Shown one piece after another: positions 35,088-44,348 of a DNA stretch of 64,000 nt. Location: positions 1 to 64,000 of the forward strand of contig NZ_OAOP01000010.1 in the NCBI RefSeq assembly GCF_900207585.1, read 5' to 3'. The position numbers were made by a program, and so were the translations under genes. Positions within the stretch are counted from its first letter, which is position 1; every line of letters starts with the position of its first letter. The notes beneath the pieces are model-generated. The model had not been told where the DNA came from and did no database searches. It saw nothing but the letters and a program-made list of their open reading frames with translations. The DNA is from Bacillus oleivorans (GTDB taxonomy: Bacteria > Bacillota > Bacilli > Bacillales > JC228).

Positions 35088-36410
35088 CTAATACATGATT
35101 TTCAGTTCTCTTAAATAATGATTATGCAATTCTAAAGAATCTTTTGAATTGATAAACGCATTTTTTTGCATGGATACTAATTTATCTGGAAGTTTAAATA
35201 AATAGGATGTATCATCCTTTAAGGCACGATGCGGAACAGATATGTTAAATTTTATAGATCTAAGATCCAGACGGGATGCTAAATGAAACCCCCATAATCC
35301 GAAGGAAGGAACAACACTGACATATCCGCGAGTAAACAAACCAGCACTCTCCAATGTTTTTGCAATACTCCAATAAACAGTTGGCGTATCTTCGGGTGAA
35401 CCGGATTGACATACGAGTACACCGTCCTGTTCTAATAAATTCGTAATCTGTTTGAAAACCTCTTTTGTATATAGTGAACTAATAATAGGATCAGCAGGAT
35501 CAGGAAAATCAATAAAAATCACATCATACGGTTCTTGTTTGCGGTCAATAAACTTTTTGGCGTCTTCTGTATGAACCGACACTCGCTCATCGTGAAAGGA
35601 ACCCATATTTAAGACTAATAATTTTGGGTTTGTTTTGGCTAGCTCAATTATTTTCCGGTCAATATCCACAAGGTCTACATGCAATACATCTGGGTACTTC
35701 AAAACTTCCCGTAAAGCAAGTCCATCTCCACCGCCTAATATCAGAACCCGTTCATGTTTTTTCGCATTCTCCATAACCGGATAAACTAATGCTTCATGAT
35801 AATGTCTTTCATCCAAAGAGGAGAATTGTAATTCTTGATTTAAATATAAACGAAGATCGTTTACTTCTAAAAGAAGAATATCTTGAAAAGGAGTTGATTC
35901 GCTATGATAGATCTGATGCTTGTCCTCTAGGATTTCTTTTAATTGTAATTTATCCCAATCATTTCCTTGTTTCTCCTTTATTTCAATGACTTTCTTTTTT
36001 ATATCATCTTGAGTGGAATTTGCTGTTAATGAAATTTCTTTCCAGGCAGGACTAGAAATGTGTTCATTTCCCCGTGATATTTCATAAACATGCGCTTTCT
36101 CTGCTTTTAATGTTAAAAGCAGCTCATTTAAAACGGGCCAATTAGGATTCCCGCATGTATACAAGTCAATAGAAGCATACCTGTGTTCTGGCCAGGTATG
36201 AATGGAAATATGTGAAGTTGAAAGAACGATGACCCCTGTGACTCCTTGAGGCGAAAAAGTATGAAAGCGGGATGATAACATAACCATGCCTAAATCTGAA
36301 ACTGCCTTTTTTAAAATATTTTCTAAAAGGTTAGCATCATTCAAAATTTGATCATCACATGAAAAAGCATCAATAATAAAATGTACTCCATTTGTGTCCA
36401 CCATATTCAC
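35088..36410 (-). CDS. Fused S-adenosylmethionine decarboxylase (SpeD/SpeH type) and spermidine synthase (SpeE type)
   Basis: A 440-aa two-domain protein. Residues 1-125 match the small self-processing AdoMet decarboxylase: FSPQGVTGVIVLSTSHISIH, then TWPEHRYASIDLYTCG. The predicted pyruvoyl serine is S66, with H71 and C86 as catalytic acid/base residues. The residue before it is threonine, not the usual glutamate. After a linker (about 125-165) comes an aminopropyltransferase domain with DERHYHEALVYP, ILGGGDGLALREVLKY, VDIDRKIIELA and VIFIDFPDP. Together they could make decarboxylated AdoMet and transfer its aminopropyl group to putrescine. The altered cleavage site leaves open a different decarboxylase specificity. 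In most bacilli these are separate genes. Confidence 0.88.
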   Translation of the reverse strand: MNMVDTNGVHFIIDAFSCDDQILNDANLLENILKKAVSDLGMVMLSSRFHTFSPQGVTGVIVLSTSHISIHTWPEHRYASIDLYTCGNPNWPVLNELLLTLKAEKAHVYEISRGNEHISSPAWKEISLTANSTQDDIKKKVIEIKEKQGNDWDKLQLKEILEDKHQIYHSESTPFQDILLLEVNDLRLYLNQELQFSSLDERHYHEALVYPVMENAKKHERVLILGGGDGLALREVLKYPDVLHVDLVDIDRKIIELAKTNPKLLVLNMGSFHDERVSVHTEDAKKFIDRKQEPYDVIFIDFPDPADPIISSLYTKEVFKQITNLLEQDGVLVCQSGSPEDTPTVYWSIAKTLESAGLFTRGYVSVVPSFGLWGFHLASRLDLRSIKFNISVPHRALKDDTSYLFKLPDKLVSMQKNAFINSKDSLELHNHYLRELKIMY

Positions 36411-36580
36411 TTCCTTTTGTTTTTAACTTTTCTAAAAAATCATGAAACTATAGGCTTATAATTTTTTATATACTTGTGTTATTATTTTATGAAATGCCTG
36501 TTAAACGGTTTGTGCTTGTACACAGCTTGAGCTTTTAAATCAAGGCTCTTAGTAAAATTCAGCATATATCTACATAGTAA

Positions 36581-36606
36581 GTCAGCCAAACAAGGCTGAC
36601 TTTTTT
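36581..36606 (+). terminator. Orphan plus-strand terminator
   Basis: GTCAGCC pairs with GGCTGAC and six T follow. No plus-strand gene lies within 1.6 kb upstream, since the preceding gene is on the minus strand. It may end a small RNA made in the 36411-36606 gap. Confidence 0.75.
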
Positions 36607-36668
36607 CATTTCACCCTGTCCTTTTTCTCCCTTGAAGTCTATTTAATAGGTGAAAGGGGGTGAGACAT

Positions 36669-36887
36669 ATGGCAGTCGCAAATCTATCAGAATCCCGTAT
36701 CCGTCTTTTCTATGACCATGGATTGGATCAGGATGGGAAGCAGGTATTAAAGTCAAAATCGTACAATGCAGTGAAAGAGTCCGCTACGGCTGATCAAATT
36801 TTAGCCACTGCACAGGCAATTGCCAGTTTAAGTTCTGTTCCATTATTTTCTGTTGAAAGAAATGACACCACTGACATTACCGCCTAA
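36669..36887 (+). CDS. DUF1659 family protein
   Basis: A 72-aa protein (MAVANLSESRIRLFYDHGLD...) matching the DUF1659 pattern. It is followed by DUF2922 and YvrJ genes, a trio common in Bacillaceae with unknown function. AAAGGGGGTGAG precedes ATG 36669; an earlier in-frame ATG (36660) overlaps that site and is less likely. Confidence 0.8.
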   Translation: MAVANLSESRIRLFYDHGLDQDGKQVLKSKSYNAVKESATADQILATAQAIASLSSVPLFSVERNDTTDITA

Positions 36888-36925
36888 TGAATCACGATTT
36901 TTTAATAGAAAGGAGGGAATAATAG

Positions 36926-37147
36926 ATGGCTAAAACACTAGAGTTAGAGTTTGGCACACAAATGGGGAAAGTCAGCCGAATTTCGATTAATGACCCAATT
37001 GAACCAGTTGACCCGGTTGCAGTTGAACAAACGATGAACACGATTTTGACGCAAAATATCTTCCAGGCAAATAGTGGAGATTTCGTGTCCATTATAGGTG
37101 CAAGGCTTGTTGAACGTAATGTGACCGACTATGAATTTGGAGCATAA
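36926..37147 (+). CDS. DUF2922 family protein
   Basis: A 73-aa protein (MAKTLELEFGTQMGKVSRIS...) with the DUF2922 form, ending VERNVTDYEFGA. Its function is unknown. AAAGGAGGG precedes ATG 36926. It lies between the DUF1659 and YvrJ genes. Confidence 0.82.
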   Translation: MAKTLELEFGTQMGKVSRISINDPIEPVDPVAVEQTMNTILTQNIFQANSGDFVSIIGARLVERNVTDYEFGA

Positions 37148-37214
37148 CGCACGAGGGGCTGTATACAAGCAGCCCCTTTAATTTTGAAATTGAGAGAATG
37201 GAGGTGACACCTAT

Positions 37215-37352
37215 ATGGATCAGTGGATCTCTCTTGTAGGTGAGGTGGGGTTTCCGGTTGTCGTGACTTTATTCTTGCTCTATCGAATTGAAAGTAAGCT
37301 CGATACCCTGATACAATCCATTCAAAGCCTTCCGGAAAAGCTCCACCCGTAA
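37215..37352 (+). CDS. YvrJ family small membrane protein
   Basis: A 45-aa peptide with one membrane helix (SLVGEVGFPVVVTLFLLYRI) followed by a short amphipathic tail (ESKLDTLIQSIQSLPEKL), the YvrJ pattern. GGAGGTGACACC precedes the ATG. It is too short for most ORF filters. It completes the DUF1659-DUF2922-YvrJ trio. Confidence 0.82.
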   Translation: MDQWISLVGEVGFPVVVTLFLLYRIESKLDTLIQSIQSLPEKLHP

Positions 37353-37370
37353 TGATGAATGGGAATCCTC

Positions 37371-37396
37371 TCTTAGCTGGGAGGATTTCACTTTTT
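37371..37396 (+). terminator. Terminator after yvrJ
   Basis: AATCCTC (37374-37380) and GAGGATT (about 37381-37387, with flanking G) form a short stem followed by CTTTTTG. Confidence 0.6.
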
Positions 37397-37508
37397 GTTA
37401 GCCATTTTTAGGGTGTTATAATAGAAAGGATTGTAAAAAAAGAAGGATATCAGGATTCAAGTGTCCAATATATAGAGTGAAAGGAACGAATGTTCGGGAG
37501 GGGACGTA

Positions 37509-38657
37509 ATGAAATTTATTCACACGGCCGATTGGCATTTAGGAAAGCTAGTTCATGGTTTATACATGACTGAAGATCAGGCTTATATGCTCGAGCAATT
37601 TATTGAATTAGTCAAAGCAGAGCAGCCTGATGCGATTGTAATAGCTGGGGATCTATATGACCGCTCGGTACCGCCTACTGACGCTGTTAATCTATTAAAT
37701 GATGTACTTTTTCGATTAAACGTAGAATTAAAGGTCCCTGTTGTCGCGATCGCTGGCAATCATGACAGTGCGGAACGGCTATCCTTTGGTTCTTCTTGGT
37801 ATAGGCATACTCACTTTTATTTAGAAGGGAAGCTGCCACATTTATTCCAGCCAGTCCATATTGAGGGGGTAAACTTTTTCCTTGTGCCTTATGCTGAGCC
37901 AGCTGCGGTTAGAGAAGTGCTTGGGAATCCATCTATTACGACACACGATGAAGCCATGAAGGCGATTATTCAGCACATGGAACCATACATATCATCAGAT
38001 GACCCTAATGTTTTAGTAGGACATGCTTTTGTCACAGGCGGACAGACGAGTGACTCGGAACGGACCCTCTCTGTTGGGGGTGCTGACCATGTTTCAGCCG
38101 AAAATTTTGCACCTTTTTCCTACACAGCTTTAGGACATTTGCATCATCCGCATGCCATCTCTCATCCCACTGTTCACTATGCGGGGTCTCTATTAAAATA
38201 TTCATTCTCTGAGGCGAGTCACAAGAAATCGATTTCGATTGTTGAGATTAATGAAAAGGGAATCGCCCACAGAACGGAACGGGTTTTAAAACCAAAAAGA
38301 GATATGAGGGAAATCGAAGGTTATTTAGATGAACTGTTAGACCCGCAATATTATAAAAATCAGGAGACAGAAGACTATCTGAAAGTAAGTCTCCTTGATG
38401 AAGGAACACTTCATGATCCGATACAAAAATTAAGACATGTGTACCCAAATGTGCTTCATTTAGAAAGAAAAGTAGACTGGATGGATTCAAAACAGAAACA
38501 AATTTATCAAACCGTTCAGCAAAATAAAATGTCAGAGGTCGAACTGTTTGAGATTTTTTACCAGGAAATGACTACGGCAACCTTCAGTCCTGAAAAAAAG
38601 AAATGGCTCGAGCTAGTGATAGATGAAGTGAAGAAAAAGGAGAGTGTAACGTTATGA
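37509..38657 (+). CDS. sbcD: Exonuclease subunit SbcD
   Basis: A 382-aa Mre11-type nuclease with the metal-binding blocks HTADWHLGK, AGDLYDR, AGNHDS, VGHAF and GHLHHPH. It forms the SbcCD complex that opens DNA hairpins and processes double-strand breaks. AGGGGACG precedes ATG 37509. Its stop overlaps the sbcC start by four bases. Confidence 0.97.
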   Translation: MKFIHTADWHLGKLVHGLYMTEDQAYMLEQFIELVKAEQPDAIVIAGDLYDRSVPPTDAVNLLNDVLFRLNVELKVPVVAIAGNHDSAERLSFGSSWYRHTHFYLEGKLPHLFQPVHIEGVNFFLVPYAEPAAVREVLGNPSITTHDEAMKAIIQHMEPYISSDDPNVLVGHAFVTGGQTSDSERTLSVGGADHVSAENFAPFSYTALGHLHHPHAISHPTVHYAGSLLKYSFSEASHKKSISIVEINEKGIAHRTERVLKPKRDMREIEGYLDELLDPQYYKNQETEDYLKVSLLDEGTLHDPIQKLRHVYPNVLHLERKVDWMDSKQKQIYQTVQQNKMSEVELFEIFYQEMTTATFSPEKKKWLELVIDEVKKKESVTL

Positions 38658-41600
38658 GACCTCTTCAGTTATCCATGCAGGCATTTGGACCTTATGCGGG
38701 CATGGAAACAATTGATTTTACGGTTTTACAAAATAAGCGCATGTTTTTGATATCAGGGAAAACCGGTTCCGGAAAGACAACAATATTTGATGGGATTAGC
38801 TTTGCATTATACGGAAAAGCGAGTGGAGAAGACAGGGTGGGACCCGAATTGCGCAGTCATTTTGCAGCAGATGACTGTCCGACTGAGGTGTCTTTATCCT
38901 TTTCTCTTCGGCAAAAAAACTACTATATTTGGAGGGCGCCGCAACAAGAAAAAAAGAAAGCGAGAGGCGATGGTTTTACAACAATCGGGGCCAAAGCTGA
39001 GCTTTATGAAATGAAGTCCGACGGCAGCCGTGTCCTGTTAGGCTCCAATGTACGGGAAGTGGATGAGCAAATAAAAGATTTGATGCAAATGGATTTTCAT
39101 CAGTTCCGGCAAATCTTAATGATTCCTCAAGGCGAGTTTAGAAAATTATTAACCTCTGACAGTAAGGACAAAGAGGTCATTATGCAGAGGCTTTTCCACA
39201 CCGAAACGTATAAAAGAATCGAAGAAAAGCTAAAAGAAAAGGCGCAGGAATCGAAGCTGAAAATTGAAGGCACCTTGTCTGAAAGGGAGCAATGGCTTCG
39301 CGATATTAATGTTGTAATGAACGAAGAATTACAAATTGAAATTGCAGCGGAATCGATTCATTATGATAAGGTTCATGAATTACTTTTGGCTGAAATAGAG
39401 GCGATGACGGACAAGCTTCAAAAAGAGAAGGAAGAAGTGGAAAAGAAACAAATCGAGCGGGATCAGCTTCAGGCAGCACTTTTAAGAGGCGAGCAAATCG
39501 TGCAGCAGTTTGAACTTAAAGCTCAGTTAGAAAAACAAAAACAGGAACTGACTGCCAAACTGGAATGGGTCAAAACACTGGAAAGTTCGATCGAAAATGC
39601 AAGAAAAGCCGAGCGTTTGTTGCAGCAAGAAGAGGTTTGTGTCCGCCTCAAAAAAGATGAGACGCAGATTGAATCCTTGAAAAAGGAGGAAACGCAAAAA
39701 AGAGAATCGTCTCAACAAATGATGCAGGTGCTTGAAGCAAAAATCGAAAAATTAAAGGAAAACGAACCTCATAAAAAAAAGATAGCCAATGAACTTATGC
39801 AACTTGAGGGCCTCCGGAAAGAGATGGAATCCCTGCAAAAAGTTCAAGAGCGATTTACTGAACTGGAGTCTAAACAGCAATTAGCAAAGCAAGAAAAAAT
39901 AGAGAGCGAAAAACAGCTGATCACAGAAAAAGAAAAAGTTAGCGCCGGTCAGAAAAAAGAAAAAGAGCTTCATCAGAAACAATTGGCGGTCTATGAAATA
40001 AAAGCGCAAGGCAAAGCTCTTGTCGATGCTTTGAAAAAGATGGAACACACGCAAATACTAATTGAATCGATTGGGAAATTAGACATCTCGATTGTGGCCA
40101 AATCTGCGGAATTGGATAAACTAGAAGCCAAATATAATGAAGAAACTGCCCAAGTGGAAGAGCTTGAACAGAAATGGAATGATCAGCAGGCCAAAATTTT
40201 AGCTCATTCTTTAACAGATGGGGCTCCGTGTCCTGTTTGCGGGTCAACCGAGCATCCAAAAAGGGCTGAATTCACTGAAGAAGCTACATTTGATCCTAAT
40301 CTTCTAAAGATGTATAAAGAAAATAAAAAGAAATCGGAGATTAAGCTTTTCGAGGTAAAGAATGAGTATGCTACTTTAGTCAACAAACGGGACTATGAGC
40401 AAAGTGTAGCAGAAGAGCAGCTGAAAGAATTACAGGAATTTAATGCAGATATCACTAGGGAATTACTTAAAAATTATATGGAAGACACCCGGAGCCAAAT
40501 CCTAACACTCAAACAACAGCTCGCAGACAATGAAACGGTTCAAAAGGAACTGGAGACTTTACAAAGCACGATGGAAACAGCACAAGCGCTCGTTATTCAG
40601 TTAGAAGAAAGAAATCGAAAGGCAGTTGAGAACGAACATCAAATTTCCCAAGAGCTGCTTGAAATTAAATCTCAGCTGATCTTTATCCAAAAATCATTGC
40701 CGGAAGACATTCGGTCATTCGAACAATATGAAAAAAAATCGTCTTCTTTAAAAGCCGAACTTCAGCATTTTGAACAAGCATGGGAAAAGACTCAAAAAGA
40801 TTATCAGGATATTAAAGTAGTTTATAATACTACCCTCGGAAAACTGGAAAGTCTTGACCAGCAATTAGCTGAGATTCAAAAAAGCTTGAAACAGGAGAGA
40901 GAGCTATTTTTAGAACAATTAAAAACAGAAGGTTTTGACACGTACCAGTCATATGAGCAGGCAAAACTGAGTCACGATCAAATTAAAGATTTTGAACAAA
41001 AGGTCCGCTCCTACTTCGAGGAGGTCCGCTCTGTAACAGACCGAATCGAAGACCTCAATCAGATTCTGAAAGGTGTGGAAATGCCTGACTTAGAAGCATT
41101 GAAGGCAAAAGCGGAAGCACATGAGCTAATTCTTAAGCAGGTTCAAGAACAGGTTTCGACTCTATCCTACCAGCTGCAAAGAAATGAAACGATTTTAGAA
41201 AAAGTGACGAAATTAACGGAACAGATCCGGGATCATGAAAACCAATACAAAATCATCGGAGAATTAGCAGCCATTTCAAGAGGGCAAAATACATATCGTT
41301 TATCATTTGAACGATTTGTGTTAGCCGCATTTCTAGACGATATTTTAAAAGTAGCCAATGGCAGGCTGAAAAACATGACAAGCGGACGGTATATGTTAGT
41401 CCGTAAGTCGGACCGCTCTAAAGGGAACGTACAAAGCGGGCTTGAACTTCTGGTTTATGATCAGTACACCGGTCAGGAACGCCATGTTAAAACTTTATCA
41501 GGCGGGGAGAGCTTTAAGGCATCCTTGGCTTTAGCTTTAGGATTAGCCGATGTCGTTCAGCAGTATGCCGGGGGTGTTTCCCTTGAAACTTTATTCATTG

Positions 41601-41800
41601 ATGAAGGGTTCGGTACATTAGATCCGGAATCATTAGATCAAGCAATCGAAACTCTCTTTGAACTTCAAGACAACGGCAGACTTGTAGGCATCATCTCTCA
41701 CGTACCAGAACTGAAGGAAAGAATCGATGCCAGACTCGATATTATTGCGACTCAAACGGGAAGTACAACTAGATTTAACATTGAATCATCAGTTGTATAG
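38654..41800 (+). CDS. sbcC: Exonuclease subunit SbcC
   Basis: A 1048-aa Rad50-like SMC ATPase. The N-terminal Walker A is SGKTGSGKTTIFDGI; two long coiled coils flank the zinc hook CPVCGS (about residue 520). The C-terminal signature is LSGGESFKASLALALGLAD and Walker B LETLFIDEGFGTLD. It gates the SbcD nuclease. Length is normal for the family. The gene starts inside the end of sbcD. Confidence 0.97.
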   Translation: MRPLQLSMQAFGPYAGMETIDFTVLQNKRMFLISGKTGSGKTTIFDGISFALYGKASGEDRVGPELRSHFAADDCPTEVSLSFSLRQKNYYIWRAPQQEKKKARGDGFTTIGAKAELYEMKSDGSRVLLGSNVREVDEQIKDLMQMDFHQFRQILMIPQGEFRKLLTSDSKDKEVIMQRLFHTETYKRIEEKLKEKAQESKLKIEGTLSEREQWLRDINVVMNEELQIEIAAESIHYDKVHELLLAEIEAMTDKLQKEKEEVEKKQIERDQLQAALLRGEQIVQQFELKAQLEKQKQELTAKLEWVKTLESSIENARKAERLLQQEEVCVRLKKDETQIESLKKEETQKRESSQQMMQVLEAKIEKLKENEPHKKKIANELMQLEGLRKEMESLQKVQERFTELESKQQLAKQEKIESEKQLITEKEKVSAGQKKEKELHQKQLAVYEIKAQGKALVDALKKMEHTQILIESIGKLDISIVAKSAELDKLEAKYNEETAQVEELEQKWNDQQAKILAHSLTDGAPCPVCGSTEHPKRAEFTEEATFDPNLLKMYKENKKKSEIKLFEVKNEYATLVNKRDYEQSVAEEQLKELQEFNADITRELLKNYMEDTRSQILTLKQQLADNETVQKELETLQSTMETAQALVIQLEERNRKAVENEHQISQELLEIKSQLIFIQKSLPEDIRSFEQYEKKSSSLKAELQHFEQAWEKTQKDYQDIKVVYNTTLGKLESLDQQLAEIQKSLKQERELFLEQLKTEGFDTYQSYEQAKLSHDQIKDFEQKVRSYFEEVRSVTDRIEDLNQILKGVEMPDLEALKAKAEAHELILKQVQEQVSTLSYQLQRNETILEKVTKLTEQIRDHENQYKIIGELAAISRGQNTYRLSFERFVLAAFLDDILKVANGRLKNMTSGRYMLVRKSDRSKGNVQSGLELLVYDQYTGQERHVKTLSGGESFKASLALALGLADVVQQYAGGVSLETLFIDEGFGTLDPESLDQAIETLFELQDNGRLVGIISHVPELKERIDARLDIIATQTGSTTRFNIESSVV

Positions 41801-41835
41801 AAGTTGAATCCACTATTAAAGAAGGAGTTTTCTTG

Positions 41836-42642
41836 ATGAAAACAATTGGAATTGATGCTGGGGGAAGCTTGTTAAAAGTCGTCTATGAAGAACAAGGGAG
41901 TTATCATTATAAATGGTTTCCAATCGCCGAAATGGATCAGGCGGTTGCTTGGCTTCAATTATTGGGGCCGCTTTCTGCGTATAAAGTAACTGGAGGAAAA
42001 GCCCATAAAGTTCAGGAAAAGCTGGCTGGTGCTACGGTTACCCTTGTCCCTGAATTTGACTCTGTCTGTATTGGAACACGTGAGTTGCTGATAAAGGAAA
42101 AGATTGAAGTGCCTGAAAAGTATTTAATTATCAGTATTGGAACGGGTACCTCCTTTTATATAGTAGAAGGTGACAAATATCAGCGATTGTTTGGCTCTGG
42201 TATTGGCGGGGGAACAATCAATGGTTTAAGTCAGCTATTGCTTAAGGAACATGATTTTACTAAAGTGGTGGAGCTTGCACAAAGAGGAAAGCGCGGTACG
42301 GTCGATCTTTTAGTAAAAGACTTATATGAGGATGAAGAACCGCCGCTTCCAGGAGACTTAACGGCTGCAAATTTCGGGAAACCTGAACTTTCAAACAGTA
42401 AAAAAGAGGATGTCGCTGCCGCATTGTTTCAAATGATTGGGGAAACGCTGCTCCTTTTGGCCAAACAATTTGCATCACCTTTCCAGGTGCAAAAGTTTGT
42501 CTACGTAGGAAGTGCTGTTGCGAATAATCCTGCTCTGCAGCAAATTATCAGCAGCTTTGACGGCAGCTTTGAGCAAGAAAGTATCTTTATCGATTATGGT
42601 TCATACGCAGGGGCTATAGGAGCGATCACTTATCAGTCATGA
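41836..42642 (+). CDS. coaW: Type II pantothenate kinase
   Basis: A 268-aa ASKHA-fold kinase that phosphorylates pantothenate in coenzyme A synthesis. It has the phosphate loop GIDAGGSLLKVVY, TGGKAHK, IGTGTSFYIV and GSGIGGGTINGLS, all typical of CoaW in bacilli and staphylococci. AAGAAGGAG precedes ATG 41836. The stop overlaps the DinB-like gene by four bases, so it belongs to the sbcDC transcription unit or follows it closely. Confidence 0.92.
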   Translation: MKTIGIDAGGSLLKVVYEEQGSYHYKWFPIAEMDQAVAWLQLLGPLSAYKVTGGKAHKVQEKLAGATVTLVPEFDSVCIGTRELLIKEKIEVPEKYLIISIGTGTSFYIVEGDKYQRLFGSGIGGGTINGLSQLLLKEHDFTKVVELAQRGKRGTVDLLVKDLYEDEEPPLPGDLTAANFGKPELSNSKKEDVAAALFQMIGETLLLLAKQFASPFQVQKFVYVGSAVANNPALQQIISSFDGSFEQESIFIDYGSYAGAIGAITYQS

Positions 42643-43115
42643 CTAAGCATACATTTTGTAAAGGTGCAATCAACCAAATTAGAGTAGCCGTTTTTTCGAT
42701 AGTTGCTATCATGGACACACTAGAAGAAGAGGATTTATCTTTAAGGCCGTCTGAAGATAAAAGATCACTTGGGGAATTGTTAGAGCATATCGCTTTAATC
42801 TGTAAAGCGGACTATCTGATTGCGAATGGCTCCACACAGGAAGAAATGAATCAATACTACCATTCTCAGGTCTTTCAGGGGCTAGAAAGTATAAAAGAGG
42901 CATTGCTCAATAACTTTAAGTATCTTGCGGATCAGTATGAACAATTGACGGAGAGTGAACTTCTCCAAGAAGGGACCTCTTATTGGGGAGTTACCTACAC
43001 CAAGTTCGAATGGCTCATCGAAATGGCGGCTCATCTTTATCACCATCGCGGACAGCTCCATGCCATGCTTGTTCATTGTTTTGACAACGACCCGCAAGTG
43101 TCCTTATTTGAATAA
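42639..43115 (+). CDS. DinB family protein
   Basis: A 158-aa four-helix protein of the DinB/YfiT type. The metal-binding histidines are H50 (LLEHIALI) and the pair in HLYHHRGQLHAML. Members include thiol-dependent transferases, some using bacillithiol. Its partner thiol and substrate cannot be told from sequence. The ATG overlaps the coaW stop. Confidence 0.85.
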   Translation: MTKHTFCKGAINQIRVAVFSIVAIMDTLEEEDLSLRPSEDKRSLGELLEHIALICKADYLIANGSTQEEMNQYYHSQVFQGLESIKEALLNNFKYLADQYEQLTESELLQEGTSYWGVTYTKFEWLIEMAAHLYHHRGQLHAMLVHCFDNDPQVSLFE

Positions 43116-43169
43116 ATGGATAAATACTCCTTTCAGTGGGAAAAGTACAGGTGAAGGGAGTGTTTATCA

Positions 43170-43325
43170 ATGAAAAAGCGGGACCGCGCAAAGGATGAAC
43201 CAACGATTGCCGAAGGAATGAACACAGAAGATCAATTGCAAAAGGATGCAACTCCTGAAGAAATAAAAGAGGGAGACTATACGAGCGTTATCACTCTATC
43301 CCTAGATGAAAATGACCCAAGTTAA
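43170..43325 (+). CDS. Small acidic hypothetical protein
   Basis: A 51-aa hydrophilic protein (MKKRDRAKDEPTIAEGMNTE ... SLDENDPS) with a basic head and an acidic remainder. GAAGGGAGTG precedes the ATG, and a terminator follows 10 bases after its stop. No family is recognised. Confidence 0.55.
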   Translation: MKKRDRAKDEPTIAEGMNTEDQLQKDATPEEIKEGDYTSVITLSLDENDPS

Positions 43326-43334
43326 CATGAGAAA

Positions 43335-43378
43335 ATGGCAGCATTCATTTTAATTTTAATGAATGGCTGCTATTTTTT
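43335..43378 (+). terminator. Terminator closing the sbcDC-coaW unit
   Basis: ATGGCAGCATTCATT pairs with AATGAATGGCTGC (one bulged G) and a TATTTTTTG tail follows. Confidence 0.85.
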
Positions 43379-43400
43379 GTTTATGAAATTATAAAAAATC

Positions 43401-43790
43401 TCGGTAGATTAGGTTTCTCAAGGACATAGGGAGATGGAAAAGGTGAAGGAGGGTCCTTGAGAGAGGTTCTAAAGGACTTATATGAATGGAAATGGGAAAG
43501 AAAAGTCCTTGAGAGAGGTTCTAAAGGACGTAATTAGATGGATAAGAGTAAGGAAAGTCCTTGAGAGAGGTTCTAAAGGACGTAAATAGATGGAAAAGAG
43601 AAAGAAAAGTCCTTGAGAGAGGTTCTAAAGGACGTAATTAGATGGATAAGAGTAAGGAAAGTCCTTGAGAGAGGTTCTAAAGGACGCAAATGGATGGAAA
43701 ATAGGAAGAAGTGTCCTTAATAGAGCTTCTTAAGGACAAAACTTAATGGAAAAGAGGAAGAAATGTCCTTTATACACTCCAGAATGATAC
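43401..43790. repeat. 52-bp tandem repeat array
   Basis: GTCCTT blocks begin at 43453, 43505, 43557, 43609, 43661, 43713 and 43765, exactly 52 bp apart. Five units share GTCCTTGAGAGAGGTTCTAA and an ending AGGAC, so each holds the inverted pair GTCCTT/AAGGAC. Degenerate units flank them at both ends. The inter-block sequences alternate, so units 2-3 and 4-5 form a near-identical 104-bp duplication. No open frame is preserved. Confidence 0.9.
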
Positions 43791-43886
43791 CCCCGGCTAA
43801 ATCCACCAATATCGACTTGCTTACAATTTGTTCTTCCAAGCCGCCAACCACTTGTAATAATGTTAAAATAGGAAAGAGGTGGTACG

Positions 43887-44312
43887 ATGAAAATTCAAGC
43901 AATCAATCATTTATTGTTTTCCGTTTCAAATTTAGAAGCATCAATTCGGTTTTATCAGCAAGTCTTTAGTGCCAAATTGTTAGTCAAAGGAAGAACAACA
44001 GCCTACTTTGACCTTAACGGACTCTGGCTTGCCCTCAATGAAGAAAAAGACATTCCACGCAATGAAATACATCAGTCCTATACTCATATCGCTTTCTCGA
44101 TTGAAGAAAAAGACTTTGATGAAGTCTATCAAAAACTGCTTGCTCTTCATGTACATATTCTGCCTGGCAGGATCCGAGATGATAGAGATCAGAAATCCAT
44201 CTATTTTACCGATCCCGATGGCCATAAATTCGAATTCCATACCGGAACTCTTCAAGACCGGCTCGACTATTACCGGCAAGACAAGACACATATGACTTTT
44301 TATAACGAATAA
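43887..44312 (+). CDS. fosB: Metallothiol transferase FosB (fosfomycin resistance)
   Basis: A 141-aa glyoxalase-fold enzyme that adds bacillithiol or cysteine to fosfomycin. Metal ligands H8 (NHLLFSV), H67 (SYTHIAF) and E116 (HKFEFH) are in place, as are the conserved [12 protein letters not shown] and [11 protein letters not shown] segments of FosB. AAAGAGGTGG precedes ATG 43887. It is a chromosomal gene as in many bacilli, with no mobile element next to it. Confidence 0.94.
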   Translation: MKIQAINHLLFSVSNLEASIRFYQQVFSAKLLVKGRTTAYFDLNGLWLALNEEKDIPRNEIHQSYTHIAFSIEEKDFDEVYQKLLALHVHILPGRIRDDRDQKSIYFTDPDGHKFEFHTGTLQDRLDYYRQDKTHMTFYNE

Positions 44313-44348
44313 ATAGAGATTAAGCATAATCTAAGGAGGATACTTGGT

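Noticed and set aside
36660-37352. Phage holin or tail-associated genes
   Set aside because: Small size and one membrane peptide suggest it, but the three genes match DUF1659, DUF2922 and YvrJ, a chromosomal trio, and no phage genes are near.
43401-43790. CRISPR-like array of 25-bp repeats and 27-bp spacers
   Set aside because: The spacers are nearly identical to each other and alternate in two types, and no cas genes are present. It is a plain 52-bp tandem repeat.
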